Origin: Dipteris shenzhenensis
Taxonomy: Eukaryota; Polypodiophyta; Polypodiopsida; Gleicheniales
Assembly: GCA_047967505.1 (NCBI GenBank)
Contig: CM106539.1
Length of the DNA stretch: 64,000 nt
Direction: 5' to 3' (one strand)
Below, piece by piece: positions 22,880 to 33,752 of the stretch. Position 1 is the stretch's first letter. The number at the start of each line of letters is the position of its first letter. Position numbers and translations under genes: made by a program. The notes beneath the pieces are model-generated. The model did not search any database and had not been told where the DNA came from. It saw only the letters and a list, made by a program, of their open reading frames with translations.

Positions 22880-23410
22880 TTGGGTTTAAGGTTTGGGGAT
22901 GAGGGTTTAGGGTTTCGGAGTCAAGGCTTAGGGTTTGGGGTTAGGGGTTAGGGGTTTACGATTTAGGGTTTGGGTTTGGGGTTAATGTTTAGGGCGTTAG
23001 TATTTGGGGGCTAGGGTTTAGGGTTTAGGGTTTAGGGTTTAGGTTTTGGGATTCAAGGTTTAGGGATTAGGGTTTAGGGATTGGGCGTTAGGGTTTAGGG
23101 TTTAGGGGTTTTGGTTTAGGGTTTAGGGTTTTGAGGTTTGGGTTTAGGGTTTAGGGTTTTGAGGTTTGGGTTTAGGGTTTAGGGTTTAGGGGTTAGGTTT
23201 TAGGATTTTAAGGTTTAGGGGTTAGGGTTTAGGGTTTGGGAGTTTAGGATTTAGGGTTTGGGGATTTGGGTTTAGGGTTTAGGGTTTGGGTTGAGGGTTC
23301 AAGGTTTGGGGGTTTGGGTTTAGGGTTCAGGATTTGGGGTTAGGTTTTAAGATTTGAGGGTTTGGGTTTCACATTTAGGGTTTAGGGTTCAGGGTTTAGG
23401 ATTTGGAGTC
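22880..23410 (+). repeat. Interstitial telomeric repeat block (TTTAGGG)n
   Basis: About 530 bp of plant-type telomere repeat, degenerate (TTTAGGG mixed with TTTGGGG, TTTAGGA and frame slips), with a clean run at 23015-23042. On the plus strand it is T/G-rich throughout, so it is a single-orientation array. It is flanked on both sides by related AT-rich segments (about 22795-22858 and 23450-23517). Confidence 0.93.
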
Positions 23411-23529
23411 AAATGAAATTTGTGGTTTTTATTATTTAAATTCAAATTTATTAAGATTTTAACTTCTTATTAATGTGAATGTTTAATTCTTATGAGTTGT
23501 AAGTAAATTAGTTTTTGAAAATATAAATT

Positions 23530-23660
23530 TTATCTTTTTTAAACTCGCAACCTGAGTATATTAAAAAGAATAATGGAAAATAGATTATTTCTTGCTTTTA
23601 ATTCACAACCTAAGCATATTAAAAAGAATAATGGAAAATAAATTATTTCTTTCTTTTCTT
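23530..23660. repeat. Tandem duplication of about 63 bp
   Basis: Two near-identical copies of a segment containing TATTAAAAAGAATAATGG (about 23537-23600 and 23601-23660). Non-coding as far as I can see. Confidence 0.75.
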
Positions 23661-23982
23661 CGCTTTGACGGTTGGTATAGTCTAGATTAGCATAGATTAG
23701 TTTGTCCTTAGAGGAGAGAACTCCAAAAAAACCAATCAAAGCCATGCTCAAAATTTCATGACTAGTTCCTAATCAGAGTAAGTCCATTCGTTCACATTCA
23801 GTTTCACACTCACAACAACCCTACCATTTAAGCAACGATCAAAGTTTTTAAACTTTCAAGATGATTAAAAGTTATATCAATGGACATGACAGATTATAGT
23901 TTAATCAATTAAGGGACTAGATAGAGAAGATTATATTTGTACTAGTTGTGGGAGTTGATAAAGCATTTTACACTTATATCAA

Positions 23983-26900
23983 TTGCGGGAGTTGACAGAG
24001 CATTTTGCACTTATATCTGATAGACTTCAAATTTGTATTCGATTGTACTTTGTTTCATTTTACACTATCCACGAGTTCATTGCAAATCCTTATTTTTTTT
24101 CACATTTATGCATGTGTCTAAGCCTTGTTAAGCCTTTTAGGCTATTCCCAAAGCATGAAATTGACACTTATATGATTGGGAAGAATAAAAACTTGAGGTG
24201 TATTAATGGGACTCATTGTACTTTTGATTTATCAAAGTAATTATAGTTTATCAAAGTACCTAAAATTTTTGTTGTGCTTTAATATAGGATGGGTCTTGAG
24301 GCTATAGCATTTGTCAATGGTATGACACTGAAATACAATGGAGGAATTTATGCCCCAAAGGACTTCACAAATTGGACCATTGTTGACACAACAAAGAAAG
24401 AATGGTTCTTGGTATTAAGTAAAGGAAATCTCATTCTAGTGATGACAAAGAGAGAGTTGGAGAAAGATGAGTGGGCATCAAATGTATCTTTCTCAAAGAG
24501 CAATTTGATTCAAAGGGACACCTTACTAGGAATAAAAATTGAAAAAGGTAGCAGTACAATGATGATTTACACAAAGTCAAGAATGAGCAACAGATTGTTT
24601 CTTCTTTCTAAGAAAGATGCAATGCACTTTGTGATGCCGCCGCCAAAAGCACCTAGATTTCCTGAATTGGTTCCTGTATTGGAGATCCTCCAACATGTGT
24701 GGGAGGAATTTCCCATTGAGGAAGCAAGAAAAATGCAGTCAAAGATTATCCTTGAATACTTTCAGGGTATCATTGAACAAGGTTCAACTCCTTTGGAGGG
24801 ACCTAAGATGCAAGAATCCACACATGAGAAAGGAAGTGACGAGACACACCATGTAGACCTGGTTCGTGGTAATACAACTAAGAGAGGAACTGGAGTGGAT
24901 GAGACAAAACACATTGTAGCATTGGATGAGGGTCTTGTACACGTGGATTCTTACAAGGGATCTACATCTGAGATAGGAATTGAATTGGTGGAGACAGGAC
25001 ATGCATTAGATGATACAGGACATGCACATGCATCTCAGACAGAAATTGAATTGAGTGAGACATGACATGCATCAGATAAGACAGGACATGCACACACATC
25101 TCTTGTTCATTGTATTACTCACTTAGATGGTGTAACTCATGAACTTGATGGAATAACAGAACAAATGAAGCCCTTAAGTATACCTGAAGTTGAGGCACTA
25201 GAAGAAGAAGTAGGGCGATCTAAAGCGGTTCACATAGAACCCCTAAAAAATAAACCCCGATGTCAAATGCAAAAGGCAAGTACTTCACGAGCTATAGTTC
25301 CAAGTCCTATAACTCAAAAAAGAGGTTGTTCATATACAAAGAAAGGGCAAAGAAGAGAAGAGGAAGAACACGAAGAGGATGTGGAGGGTCTTGAAATGGA
25401 GTCAGATTTAGAAGCAAAAATGTTATCAATGAAGAACCTAAATCTTTGCTTGAATGAGGCTGTGACAGATGAGGATCCAGGATATATATGGGGTCAGAAG
25501 ACTCAAGTTATACATGCTTCAACAGTGGTCAAAGCAAGTGTCTTCACCAATAGCAGGACCTTAGATATTGTCTATGCTAAAAAGATTTTTCAGGCTTTGA
25601 TTGATGGAAAAAAACCAGTTGTTTCTAATTTGGTACTCCATCCAAGAGCATTTTGGCCAGTCAGAGGAGATTATAGTCAATCCATCAATTTCTCTCAGCC
25701 TATAGATTTTGAGATGCAATTCACTAAGTTCCTTGGAAAACAAGTTCCCTCACTTCAAGAAGGATAGAGTTCAGTGAATGATCCAGAATGACATATAAAG
25801 GATGCCAAGAGAAATTTATTAGCTCATTGCACATTTGAGGCAATAGATGGTCAGCACTATGCCTATGCTTGTAATGAGCACTCTAAAGAGGCATACAACA
25901 AAGGAGAAATTACTTATCAAACCTTCGTGAGTGTGCCTCAATTTCATTACTATTCTACATGCATTTGTATCTTCAAGAACAAGAAAAAATATTTGATTGA
26001 GTTAGAAAGACTTAATCATGACATTTATGCACTACGAAAAATCACCTCCACTTCAAAGATGTTGCTCAAAGCTAGGACCATATGGAGAACTTTTCATTCT
26101 CCTATGACCACTCTCAAAAGAACTGCAACTAAAGTGGAAGCAGATAATCTTGTTGACTTCTACACATGCTTGAGTGCCATTGTACCAAGGGGAAAGTAGG
26201 AAAGAGCAGAGGTGATTACAAGCTTTAAGACAGTAAGGGATAGGTATCAAGACTACACAAGCATACTTTTCTGTAGTGATGAAGTTTTTCATTAGATCAA
26301 AGACGTGTGTCTTGCATGTGAGAAGGGAGATGTCACATATGAGGCTCCATCATTGATTAAAGACAAGGCAAAGAAGATTGAGAAAAAAGAGATGACAGCT
26401 TGGATGTGGAGGCCTCTAAGAAACTTACCAGACAAATACGCAAGTCTTGCTGCAGAGAAATTAATGTCAAAAGAATGGTTTTTTGGCAAAAAGGATAAAG
26501 ATCATTGCATGGAAGATTGCATCATCCAACAGGTCAAGCGTGATGCAGTAAAGAGTGCAATTGAATATTTGTTGGCAGAAAAAAAATATTCCAATTAACC
26601 AATGTAAAATTGATCATAGCATTGTGAGGCAGATGGCATCAGCTTTAGCGTCAACTAAACAGAAGGCTTGGGCACATAAATGGGTGAAGGTAGAAGATGA
26701 TGGATCTAAAATTACTCCTTCTATGACAAGTGACATTCCACAAAATCTGTATACATATGCACAAAAACTCATCAATAAGCACACTCTCAGAAAAGAAAAA
26801 ACTTTGAACAAGGGCTTTTTTTTCATACATGAAATCATTTCGGAATCTGGAAAAAATGTTGAGTGCAAGGGAGTTTCATTGAATGATTTTTTGTTTGACG

Positions 26901-27135
26901 ACACTATTTGGGAGAGGCCTCAGCTTTTCTTTATGTATAAAATATCACCAAATGATATTCGTCAACTCCTTGATAGAATATTACATACCACCATTGGTAG
27001 AGTGGGACTATGTAACATAGTCATATTTGCTGATAAAGATGACAAGGAAAAAATGTCTACTACCCTAGAAAAACAATATGGCAATGAGCTTAAGATTTAC
27101 AATGGTATATACTCTAGAAAAAGGGACAAGAGAGA
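23983..27135 (+). pseudogene. Unrecognised protein, paralogue 1 (family shared with 33753-37080)
   Basis: I do not recognise this family. The main frame starts at ATG 24289 and runs to 25065, then continues with interruptions at 25165-25767, 25927-26199, 26305-26598 and 26600-27135. A probable upstream exon (to about 24236) ends ATCAAA|GTAATT, with an acceptor TATAG before the 24289 ATG. Landmarks: FLVLSKGNLILVM (about 45), a variable acidic and repeat-rich middle, EDPGYIWGQ (about 25470), ASVFTNSRTLD, VVSNLVLHPRAF, FEAIDGQH, and WFFGKKDKDH (about 26480). The same landmarks occur in order in the second copy, so the frame was once a real gene. Stops are mostly TAG or TGA. A CT-rich tandem repeat overruns the end at about 27140. 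Confidence 0.6.
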
Positions 27136-27140
27136 ATGTG

Positions 27141-27512
27141 GTCTTCTATATCTCACCCGCAGCAAACACTTCTTCCACTTTGCTCTTCTTACCTTACTCC
27201 TCTCCTCAAGCTTGCTCCTTCCATCTTGCCTGTAGCCTTACCTCCTCTTCTCAAGCATACTCCTTTCATCTTGCCTTACCTCCTCTAGTTACCTTCCTCA
27301 CTCTCGTTACCTTCCTCCTCTCGTTCATCTTCTATATCTCACCCGCAGCAAACACTTCTTCCACTTTGCTCTTCTTACCTTACTCCTCTCCTCAAGTCTC
27401 TCCTTCCATCTTGCCCGCAACCTTACCTCCTCTTCTCAAGCATACTCCTTTCATCTTGCTTTACCTCCTCTAGTTACCTACCTCACTCTCGTTACCTACC
27501 TCCTCTCGTTTT
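27141..27512. repeat. CT-rich tandem duplication, 2 x about 186 bp
   Basis: 27141-27328 and 27329-27512 are near-identical pyrimidine-rich units, each starting TCTTCTATATCTCACCCGCA. They interrupt the paralogue-1 reading frame. Confidence 0.85.
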
Positions 27513-27947
27513 TATGATCTTTTTAAGGTAATCGATCCTGTCGAGCAAGCCATTAGCAACATCAAAGTATGGATTGCTGAGAACCAAGGAAAGAGAGAGG
27601 AGAGAAAGCAAAATCCAGCTCCATTAACCCAGTACGAGAAGGATGACTTTGCTTGTCAGAAGGTCTTAGAGAAGGAAGAGAAAAGAAAAATAAGTATGGC
27701 TACTACTGAAATAGATAAATTGTAGTCATATAGGAGAGAGCTGATAGACTTTCAAAGTGAGATATCTTCGCATGTGGCTCGTTATGGAAGATTTCCACCC
27801 CAGGAAGCGCAAGCCATTCGGAATAAACGAAGTGTTATACAGGAGAAAATTCATGAATCCTTACTTCTCTTCTATAATTTTAACTACATCGATGAGGATG
27901 AGATGAGCTCAGCTCTTGAATGGGTTGAATTTAGGGTAAAGTCTTGA
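27513..27947 (+). pseudogene. Unrecognised helical ORF fragment
   Basis: A frame of about 145 codons with one TAG at 27724, which would be a Gln if CAG. The product is rich in Glu, Lys and Gln, with stretches such as RREERKQ-like and EKEEKRK, and looks helical. It follows the tandem repeat that truncates paralogue 1, so it may be a later exon of that gene or an unrelated fragment. Function is unknown. Confidence 0.4.
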
Positions 27948-28400
27948 AAATAGAAAATTCATCAATCCTTACTTCTCTTCCATAATTTTAACTACATTGA
28001 TGAGGATGAGATGAGCTTAGCTCTTGAATGGGTTGAATTTAGGCTAGTATATTCTTGAAAATAGATTTGCCTTCCAGTGAGAGGCTTATTGTAACTTTTG
28101 GTGTTTTTCAACACCTTTATAAATATTGTGAGAGTTTTCTACTTCCACTTGTAACTTTTGAAAGTGTTTCCTAAACACTATTATAAATATTAAGAGAGTT
28201 TACAATTACAAAACCACTCTTTTTTGTGTAACTTATCTCAAGCTTCTTGTAGCTTTTGGTGTTTGTCAAATTCTATTATAAATATGGTGAGAGTTTCTTT
28301 AATACTGTAACTTTTGAAGGTGTTTATTAACACCATTAAATATTAAGAGAGTTTACAATTGGTGAATCTTATTTTTTCATGTAACTTATCTAGGCTACGT
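27844..28400. repeat. Small tandem duplications
   Basis: 27844-27952 is duplicated at 27953-28066 (about 110 bp unit, containing GATGAGGATGAGATGAGC). 28080-28400 holds three or four diverged copies of a unit with TGTAACTTTTG and TATTAAGAGAGTTTACAATT. The segment between 28400 and 28450 shows nothing recognisable. Confidence 0.75.
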
Positions 28401-28449
28401 TAAATTTTATAATTTTAGTTTCATGTCCTTAAAAAATATATTAAAAAAT

Positions 28450-30297
28450 GCTTGTTTTTATGTTTGACATAACTCAAGCATTCTCAAGCATTGTGGGATC
28501 TATTTCCTTTGAGCTCACATACCTAGAAATGAAAAAGTACACCATATTAGCAATATGAACACCTTGCATGGATCATTGATATGCATCACATTTTGTATCA
28601 GGTAAAGTACCTCACATGCTCACCCATCTTGTAAATATAATCCTTCACGTCCTTCGATCCACTACGAGAAATGCTAGTCGTGTAGGTAGTATGAACTGAA
28701 CACATGAGGAATGGTTGATTAGTTGCCTCTAATTCACTCACAAATTTGAAAGGAAAAAGATATCATGCACATAAAATACTTACTTGGAGCATCTTCTGCC
28801 AATTATGAGATTTCAAGCCATATAATTGCTCTACACCTCTTTTCTTGCTCTTTGTAAAGGCCCCCTTCAAGCACCTCATGAATCCAGTGGGAGTATGAAT
28901 TGTAGTAAAAGCACGCTTCACCGCCACCATCTCTAGCTTTGATAACCTCCACGATGCACGAGGTAAAAAGACACACCCATTTGGTCTCTCTTGTGGCCAA
29001 GCTTCACACATCCTCCCTGTGGTACGTAGATCCTCCCTTATGCCTACGGAATCTCGTGTCCCATTCCAATGTTCCCAAATGGTAGATGCCACATTCTTGA
29101 AGATATGCATGTTATCAAGCAGGTGATTGTGGGACCAATATTGTAAACGATAAAAGTCTCAAGCTCCTAGGTTCTTCCTTGAAGCTTGGCCATGTGTCTT
29201 CAATATGCTTCCATGCAGGAGTGTCTGTGGGAGTTCTCCAATTGCCATCGGTTGATCGATGGGAGGAATACCATGACATGAGATCTGCAATGGATTTGCA
29301 CTTGAACATATGTTGAATGTGAGGGATTATGGAAAAATGTCATAGAACCTTACGAGGCACGTCCAAAGTTTTGAGATCTGCTCTATATCTTGCCTCTCCA
29401 CAAGTAGGACACTCTCTTGCATCCTTATGTAGTCCACGAAACAAAACGCAATCGTTGACGCATGCATAGATGCGCTTATAATCTAATCCTTCAAAGAGAG
29501 GTCAGATGTTGTCTTGCCATATCTCTTGAGGTCGGTAATTTATTCTCCCTTGGAAGCATTTTACACAATAGCCTGCATGTGAAGACCATAAATGAGGAAA
29601 AGCATTCGGGTAATCGACCCACTACCATAATTCACCATGTTTGCAAAATAGAATTTAAAGCTTACTTGAGTAATGCATTCAAACTTGCATTGCTCCATCC
29701 ATAGGTGATTTGCAAGTTTAGTAACTCATGGGAGGCATGTAGAATAGAGAATGTGCACCCCTCAAATAGTGGAGTCGATGCTGTAGTAAAAAGATTGTCC
29801 TGCTCCATGCTATCATCCCTCCCTTCAGATTGATGGACATATAAATCCCGCACCATATCATCAAACACCTCCTCCTCCGTGGCTTCATGAGGTAATGGTG
29901 GAGGGCTACTATCACCATCACTCCATGCATCCATAACGGTCCCTCCTAAATATCCCACCTCATATTGCTGATGCTTCGCCTCCTTACGATGAGCATAGGG
30001 CAACATATGCAGGTGTGGCACTACATCATTTACCAAATTAAAACGGGATCATAACTCAAACATATGAACACCCATAGGTATCTCAATCAACCTTAACTCT
30101 TTAACACTTACCATGTTTATGGTCACATCCCATTCTCCATATTTTGAGTTGTGATTGAGTGTAATCTTGCATGCATGATACATGTTTCCTCGACATCGAT
30201 CACACATACATTTAATTTTTTGTTCCAACCACATTTTGCGATGGTGGATACGGAGGGATTCATCCTCACTGGAGCTACTTATTGAAGATGAAGACAT
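28450..30297 (-). pseudogene. CACTA (En/Spm) TNP2-type transposase, degraded
   Basis: Transposase of CACTA DNA transposons, which cuts at the element ends. The probable start is ATG 30297-30295, just after a TTTGTAG acceptor. In order on the minus strand: a Cys-rich N terminus (CMCDRCRG), an exon ending ATG|GTAAGT, the PLFEGCTF...HELLNLQITYGWSN segment (about 29790-29690), CVNDCVLFRG (about 29460-29430), CPTCGEARYR, the HNHLLDNMHIFKNV hallmark (about 29128-29090), and KSHNWQKMLQ followed by a GTAAGT donor at about 28783. A TGA in KVL*HF and a frame change around 29150 break the frame. It is multi-exonic like its relatives. Confident in family, not in exact exon edges. Confidence 0.8.
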
Positions 30298-30359
30298 CCT
30301 ACAAATAAACAACCCAAAAAATTTGCTCTTGTATGAAATATTTAATCTTAAAACTCTGT

Positions 30360-31050
30360 GGTGTGTCTAATACCGCGTCTAAAACCGTATCTATTCTATG
30401 GTGTGCGTCTATAGGTGCATCTAAACCGTGTTGTAGATGTGCAATTAAATGCACATTTAGATGCATATATAGACGCATAATTAGATGTGTATGTAGATGC
30501 GTAATTAGATGCGCTTATAAACGTGATTTTCAAACCTACTTTTAGCGTGCTTGCTTTTCTTCACATACTTTTAGTGTTGCATGGTTTGCTTTTCTATTAA
30601 CAGACACAGTTTTGAGCATCCACACTTATCTCCAAGCACCCACACTTATCTCCAAGCTTACACAATCATCTCCAAGCACACAAGAGAAGAGGGTGAATAA
30701 AGAAGATAAGAAAGAGAAGCAAAAGATGAACAAGGAAGAGAAGAAAGAGAAGAAGCTTTGAAGAAGGACAAGAAGATTCCATACCTCTATCCAAGGTAAG
30801 TCTCTTTATAGTTGATCTTCTTTGAAAGTTGCTCTCTTTGGATTCGTCCTTTGTCGTATCCAAGAAACGAATGTTTTTGATACTAGTGTTGTGCTTTTGT
30901 GTTGGGCGCATGTCCTTTTCGAGTTTTTAGAATAGTCTGTCTGTTGGAGCATAGATGCATCTGAGAGCACGTCTATAGACGCATCTACTCTACTTTTGGA
31001 AACAAATAGCCCCGTCTATAGATGCACTATTATACGCAAAGATAGATGCG
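30360..31050. repeat. Cluster of short TAGATGCG/CGCATCTA motifs (subterminal-repeat-like)
   Basis: Around 12 or more copies of TAGATGC or its complement GCATCTA, in both orientations, at 30360-30530 and again at 30940-31050. Several form the near-palindrome TAGACGCATCTA. They lie upstream of the minus-strand TNP2 gene, where CACTA elements carry subterminal binding repeats. I could not find the CACTA termini themselves. Confidence 0.5.
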
Positions 31051-31059
31051 CTTTGTTAT

Positions 31060-31291
31060 TTTCCCCTAGCGTGGCCTTCCCTTCCCTTCCCTTCCCTTTC
31101 CTTTCCTTTCTCTTTCCTCTTCCCTTTCCCTTTCCACTTCCACTTCCAAGAAAAGGATTGCATATTGAATGATGGAAATAAGTGATTGCATGAATGAAGA
31201 AAGGGATTGCATGAATGATGGAAAGGGATTGCATGATTGAAGAAGGGGATTGCATGAATGATGGAAAGGGAAAGCATGATTGAAAAAAGGG
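31060..31291. repeat. CCTTC microsatellite and 22 bp minisatellite
   Basis: 31076-31145 is (CCTTC)n and relatives. 31154-31291 has about six copies of a 22 bp unit GGATTGCATGAATGATGGAA. Confidence 0.9.
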
Positions 31292-31653
31292 ATTGCACTC
31301 TATATTTTCCTCTCTTTTTCCTTCTCTCTTTTATCCTCTCTTTCCTTCTGTTTTCGTCTCTCTTTTTCTCTCTTATCTCCTCTCTTTTTCTCTCTTTTTT
31401 TCTCCTCTCTTTTCCTCTATTTTCCTCTCTTTCCTTCTCTCTTTTATCCTCTCTTTCCTTCTCTTTTCATGGTAATTTTTCTCTCTTATCTCCTCTCTTT
31501 TTCTCTCTTTTTTTCTCCTCTCTTTTCCTCTCTTTTCCTCTCCTTTCTCCTCTCTTTTATCCCCACTTTTGCTCTCTTTTTCTCCTCTATTTTCCTCTCC
31601 TTTCTCCTATCTTTTATCCCCACTTTTCCTCTCTTTTCTACTCTCTTTCCTTC
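31292..31653. repeat. CTCTTTTC polypyrimidine tract
   Basis: About 360 bp of C/T-only sequence on the plus strand in irregular CTCTTTTC units. It is the insertion target of the MITE that follows, and similar sequence resumes at 31901-31980. Confidence 0.95.
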
Positions 31654-31900
31654 CTCAGGGGGGTCACTCATCATATGTAACCCTATCACGTGAGTTTAAC
31701 AGAAGGATTTTTTTTATTTCTAAAATTTACAAAAATAAATATACATAAGGGACTATTTAAAATAGTTCTGGAAAAAATATACAAATTTGTATAGAAAAGG
31801 GGTACATTTTATTAATGAAAATTTTTACAGATAAGGGACTTTAAATATAGGCCTTGAACGCACGTGATATAGAGGGTTTATACATAGTGACCCCCCCGAG
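31654..31900. mobile_element. 247 bp MITE, copy 1 (8 bp target duplication)
   Basis: Non-coding element with inverted ends CTCAGGGGGGTCACT and its partner CTCGGGGGGGTCACT (from the other end). Similarity of the ends extends about 40 bp to a CACGTG motif. The target duplication TTTCCTTC is at 31646-31653 and 31901-31908. The same 247 bp element lies at 45469-45715. An 8 bp duplication is typical of hAT superfamily elements, but the end sequence does not settle the family. Confidence 0.9.
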
Positions 31901-32179
31901 TTTCCTTCTCTCTTTTTCTCTCTTTTTCTCTTCTTTTTCTCTTCTCAGCTCATCAGTAATCTTCTTTTTTTCTTTTTTCCAGTTCATCATGTGGCCAAGA
32001 AGCTCTTCAGGCTCACGTGACCTTTGGGAGACCATCTTTTGGGAGTTATATATCCTTTTGGGGCACCCTCCTAGTCCTGGGGAGTTATACAGCTACATGA
32101 TGGGTACTCTAAACACCCCCCAGGAGTCGGCACTATAGACTCCAAACCACCCCAACCCCACCCCAGCTAAGATTACCCC

Positions 32180-32876
32180 AATGGAGTCAACACAACCCAG
32201 CTGGCTACACAGCCAAGAGCCCCTTCCCCCATGCCCTCAAGAGGCCCTTTTGCCTCACAAAGCCGTCGACATACTCCTATGTAGTCGAGACTCGGTTCTC
32301 CAGCTACAAGTGGTCCACGCAGTCTCATGCAGTCAAGAGTCGCTTCTCCAGCTATGGGTGGCTAGCGTACTAGCTCAACACGACATAGTAGTAGGCGTAG
32401 TAGCAGGGAGAGCGATGGGGGATGCATGGCATAATGCTTTGGTGGGGGTGGTGGTGGGGACGAGGATGATTCAGATGATTTAGACGTGCCTCCAGGTGAT
32501 GGTACGACCTACTATGACATCACTCAGACAGGAGGCATCTTGATGGATGCATGGGGGAAGGACATCATGGCCTTCATGTGCTCTGTAATTGCTAACAATT
32601 ATAGAGATTGCTTTATTTACTACAAAGACCATCCAAAGAGGTTGGTTGATGAGACTCTCGTTGCTGTTCGCTCTAGGTATCCTAACCCCCCCAATGTTCA
32701 ATTCATAGATAAATGGGCCAAGTCAAAGATTGTTACGATACTTGGCAATAAAAGATCTTTGCTTAACAGGCAGGCACTAGCGGAGCTTGCGAGGCTCGAG
32801 GGAGGTCAACCACCAAGGGGCCTACCCCACACCACTCATAAGCATGAGTGGAAGAAAGCAATGAACCGTCTGCCCC
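32180..32876 (+). pseudogene. Unrecognised ORF fragment, possibly transposon-associated
   Basis: A frame open from an acidic stretch (DEDDSDDLD, about 32460) through GDGTTYYDITQTGGILMDAW, CSVIANNYRDCFIYY, FIDKWAKSKIV and KRSLLNRQALAELARL, to about 32876 where it runs into a C-rich tract. The upstream part (32180-32450) has TAG stops. It sits between the TNP2 gene and paralogue 2. The small tryptophan and basic segment is vaguely like plant transposase_24-type proteins, but I cannot assign it. Confidence 0.35.
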
Positions 32877-33300
32877 CTCCCTTCCCCTCTCCGCTCCCTT
32901 CCCTCCTCTCCTCTCGCCCTCCCGTCACCCCCTCCCCCTTCCCCACCTCCCCTCCCATTGGCCCCCTCCCTTCCTCCCTCGGCTCCCTTCCCCTCTCCGC
33001 TCCCTTCCCCTCTCCTCCCGCTTCCCCCCCTTTCTCCCTCTTTTTTAAGGCGGGGAGTGGTGAGGAGGACGGGAGGGGAGGGAGGAGGGAGAGGAGAGGG
33101 CAGTCGGGAGGGAGGAGGAAAGCGGGAGGGAGGAGGCATGCGGGGAGGCAAGAGGGAGGAGGGAGAGGCAGGCAAGGAGACGAGAGGGTGTCGACAGGAG
33201 GGGGAGGGGGAGGGAGGGGAGGGGGCTAACGGGAGGGTGCAGATAGGAGGGGAGGCGAGGAAGAGAAAGGGAGAGGTGGGATGGCGGGGAGGCGGGAGGA
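32873..33300. repeat. Polypyrimidine tract followed by polypurine tract
   Basis: 32873-33045 is almost all C/T (CCCCTCCC units) and 33055-33300 almost all G/A (GGGAGG units) on the same strand, with a switch of about 10 bp near 33048. The open frames on both strands are compositional artefacts. Confidence 0.92.
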
Positions 33301-33306
33301 GAGAAG

Positions 33307-33357
33307 GGGGTTAACCCCCAACCTATTGCGTACACAACAGGTTGGGGGTTAATCCCC
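33307..33357. repeat. Inverted repeat, 18-19 bp arms, 14 bp loop
   Basis: 33307-33324 (ends TTAACCCCCAACCT) pairs with 33339-33357 (AGGTTGGGGGTTAA then TCCCC). The stem is perfect over at least 14 bp. It lies right after the polypurine tract. Confidence 0.85.
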
Positions 33358-33369
33358 TCCCCTACCCTA

Positions 33370-33752
33370 AGCCCCCAAAGGCTTTAAATTTTTATTTTAT
33401 TTTTTAAAGACCAAAAAAATTAAATTAATTTAATTTTAAAAAGAAAAAAAAGATGAAAAAAATTAATTAACTTAATTTATTTTAAAAACATAAAAAAAGT
33501 TAAAATAAATAAAACTTAAAATTTTTTAAAAAAATTAAATTAAATTTTAAATATAAAAATAAATAACTTAATTAAAATAAAATAATTAAAAAAAGATAAA
33601 AAAATAAATTAATTTAATTTGATTTTAAAAATTTTAAAAATTAAAAATAAATAAAACTTAAAACAATATTTAATTAGAAATTTATATAATATTTTGAGTT
33701 TGAAAATCATTGTAGTTCTCATTTTTAATTTTTGATTGTTTTTCAGAAAACT
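33370..33752. other. AT-rich non-coding tract upstream of paralogue 2
   Basis: About 380 bp of nearly pure A/T with no coding signal. It ends with a plausible splice acceptor (TGTTTTTCAG, about 33745) before the paralogue-2 ATG, so it may be part of an intron. Confidence 0.6.

Noticed and set aside
28670-28690. CACTACGAGAAA as a CACTA transposon terminus
   Set aside because: It falls inside what looks like a TNP2 exon on the minus strand, and I found no matching inverted end with a 3 bp duplication.
31258-31693. Phe/Ser/Leu-rich open frames that look like membrane proteins
   Set aside because: CTCTTTTC repeat translated; low complexity.
32822-33335. Long Pro/Ser- and Gly/Arg-rich frames
   Set aside because: Compositional artefact of the polypyrimidine and polypurine tracts.
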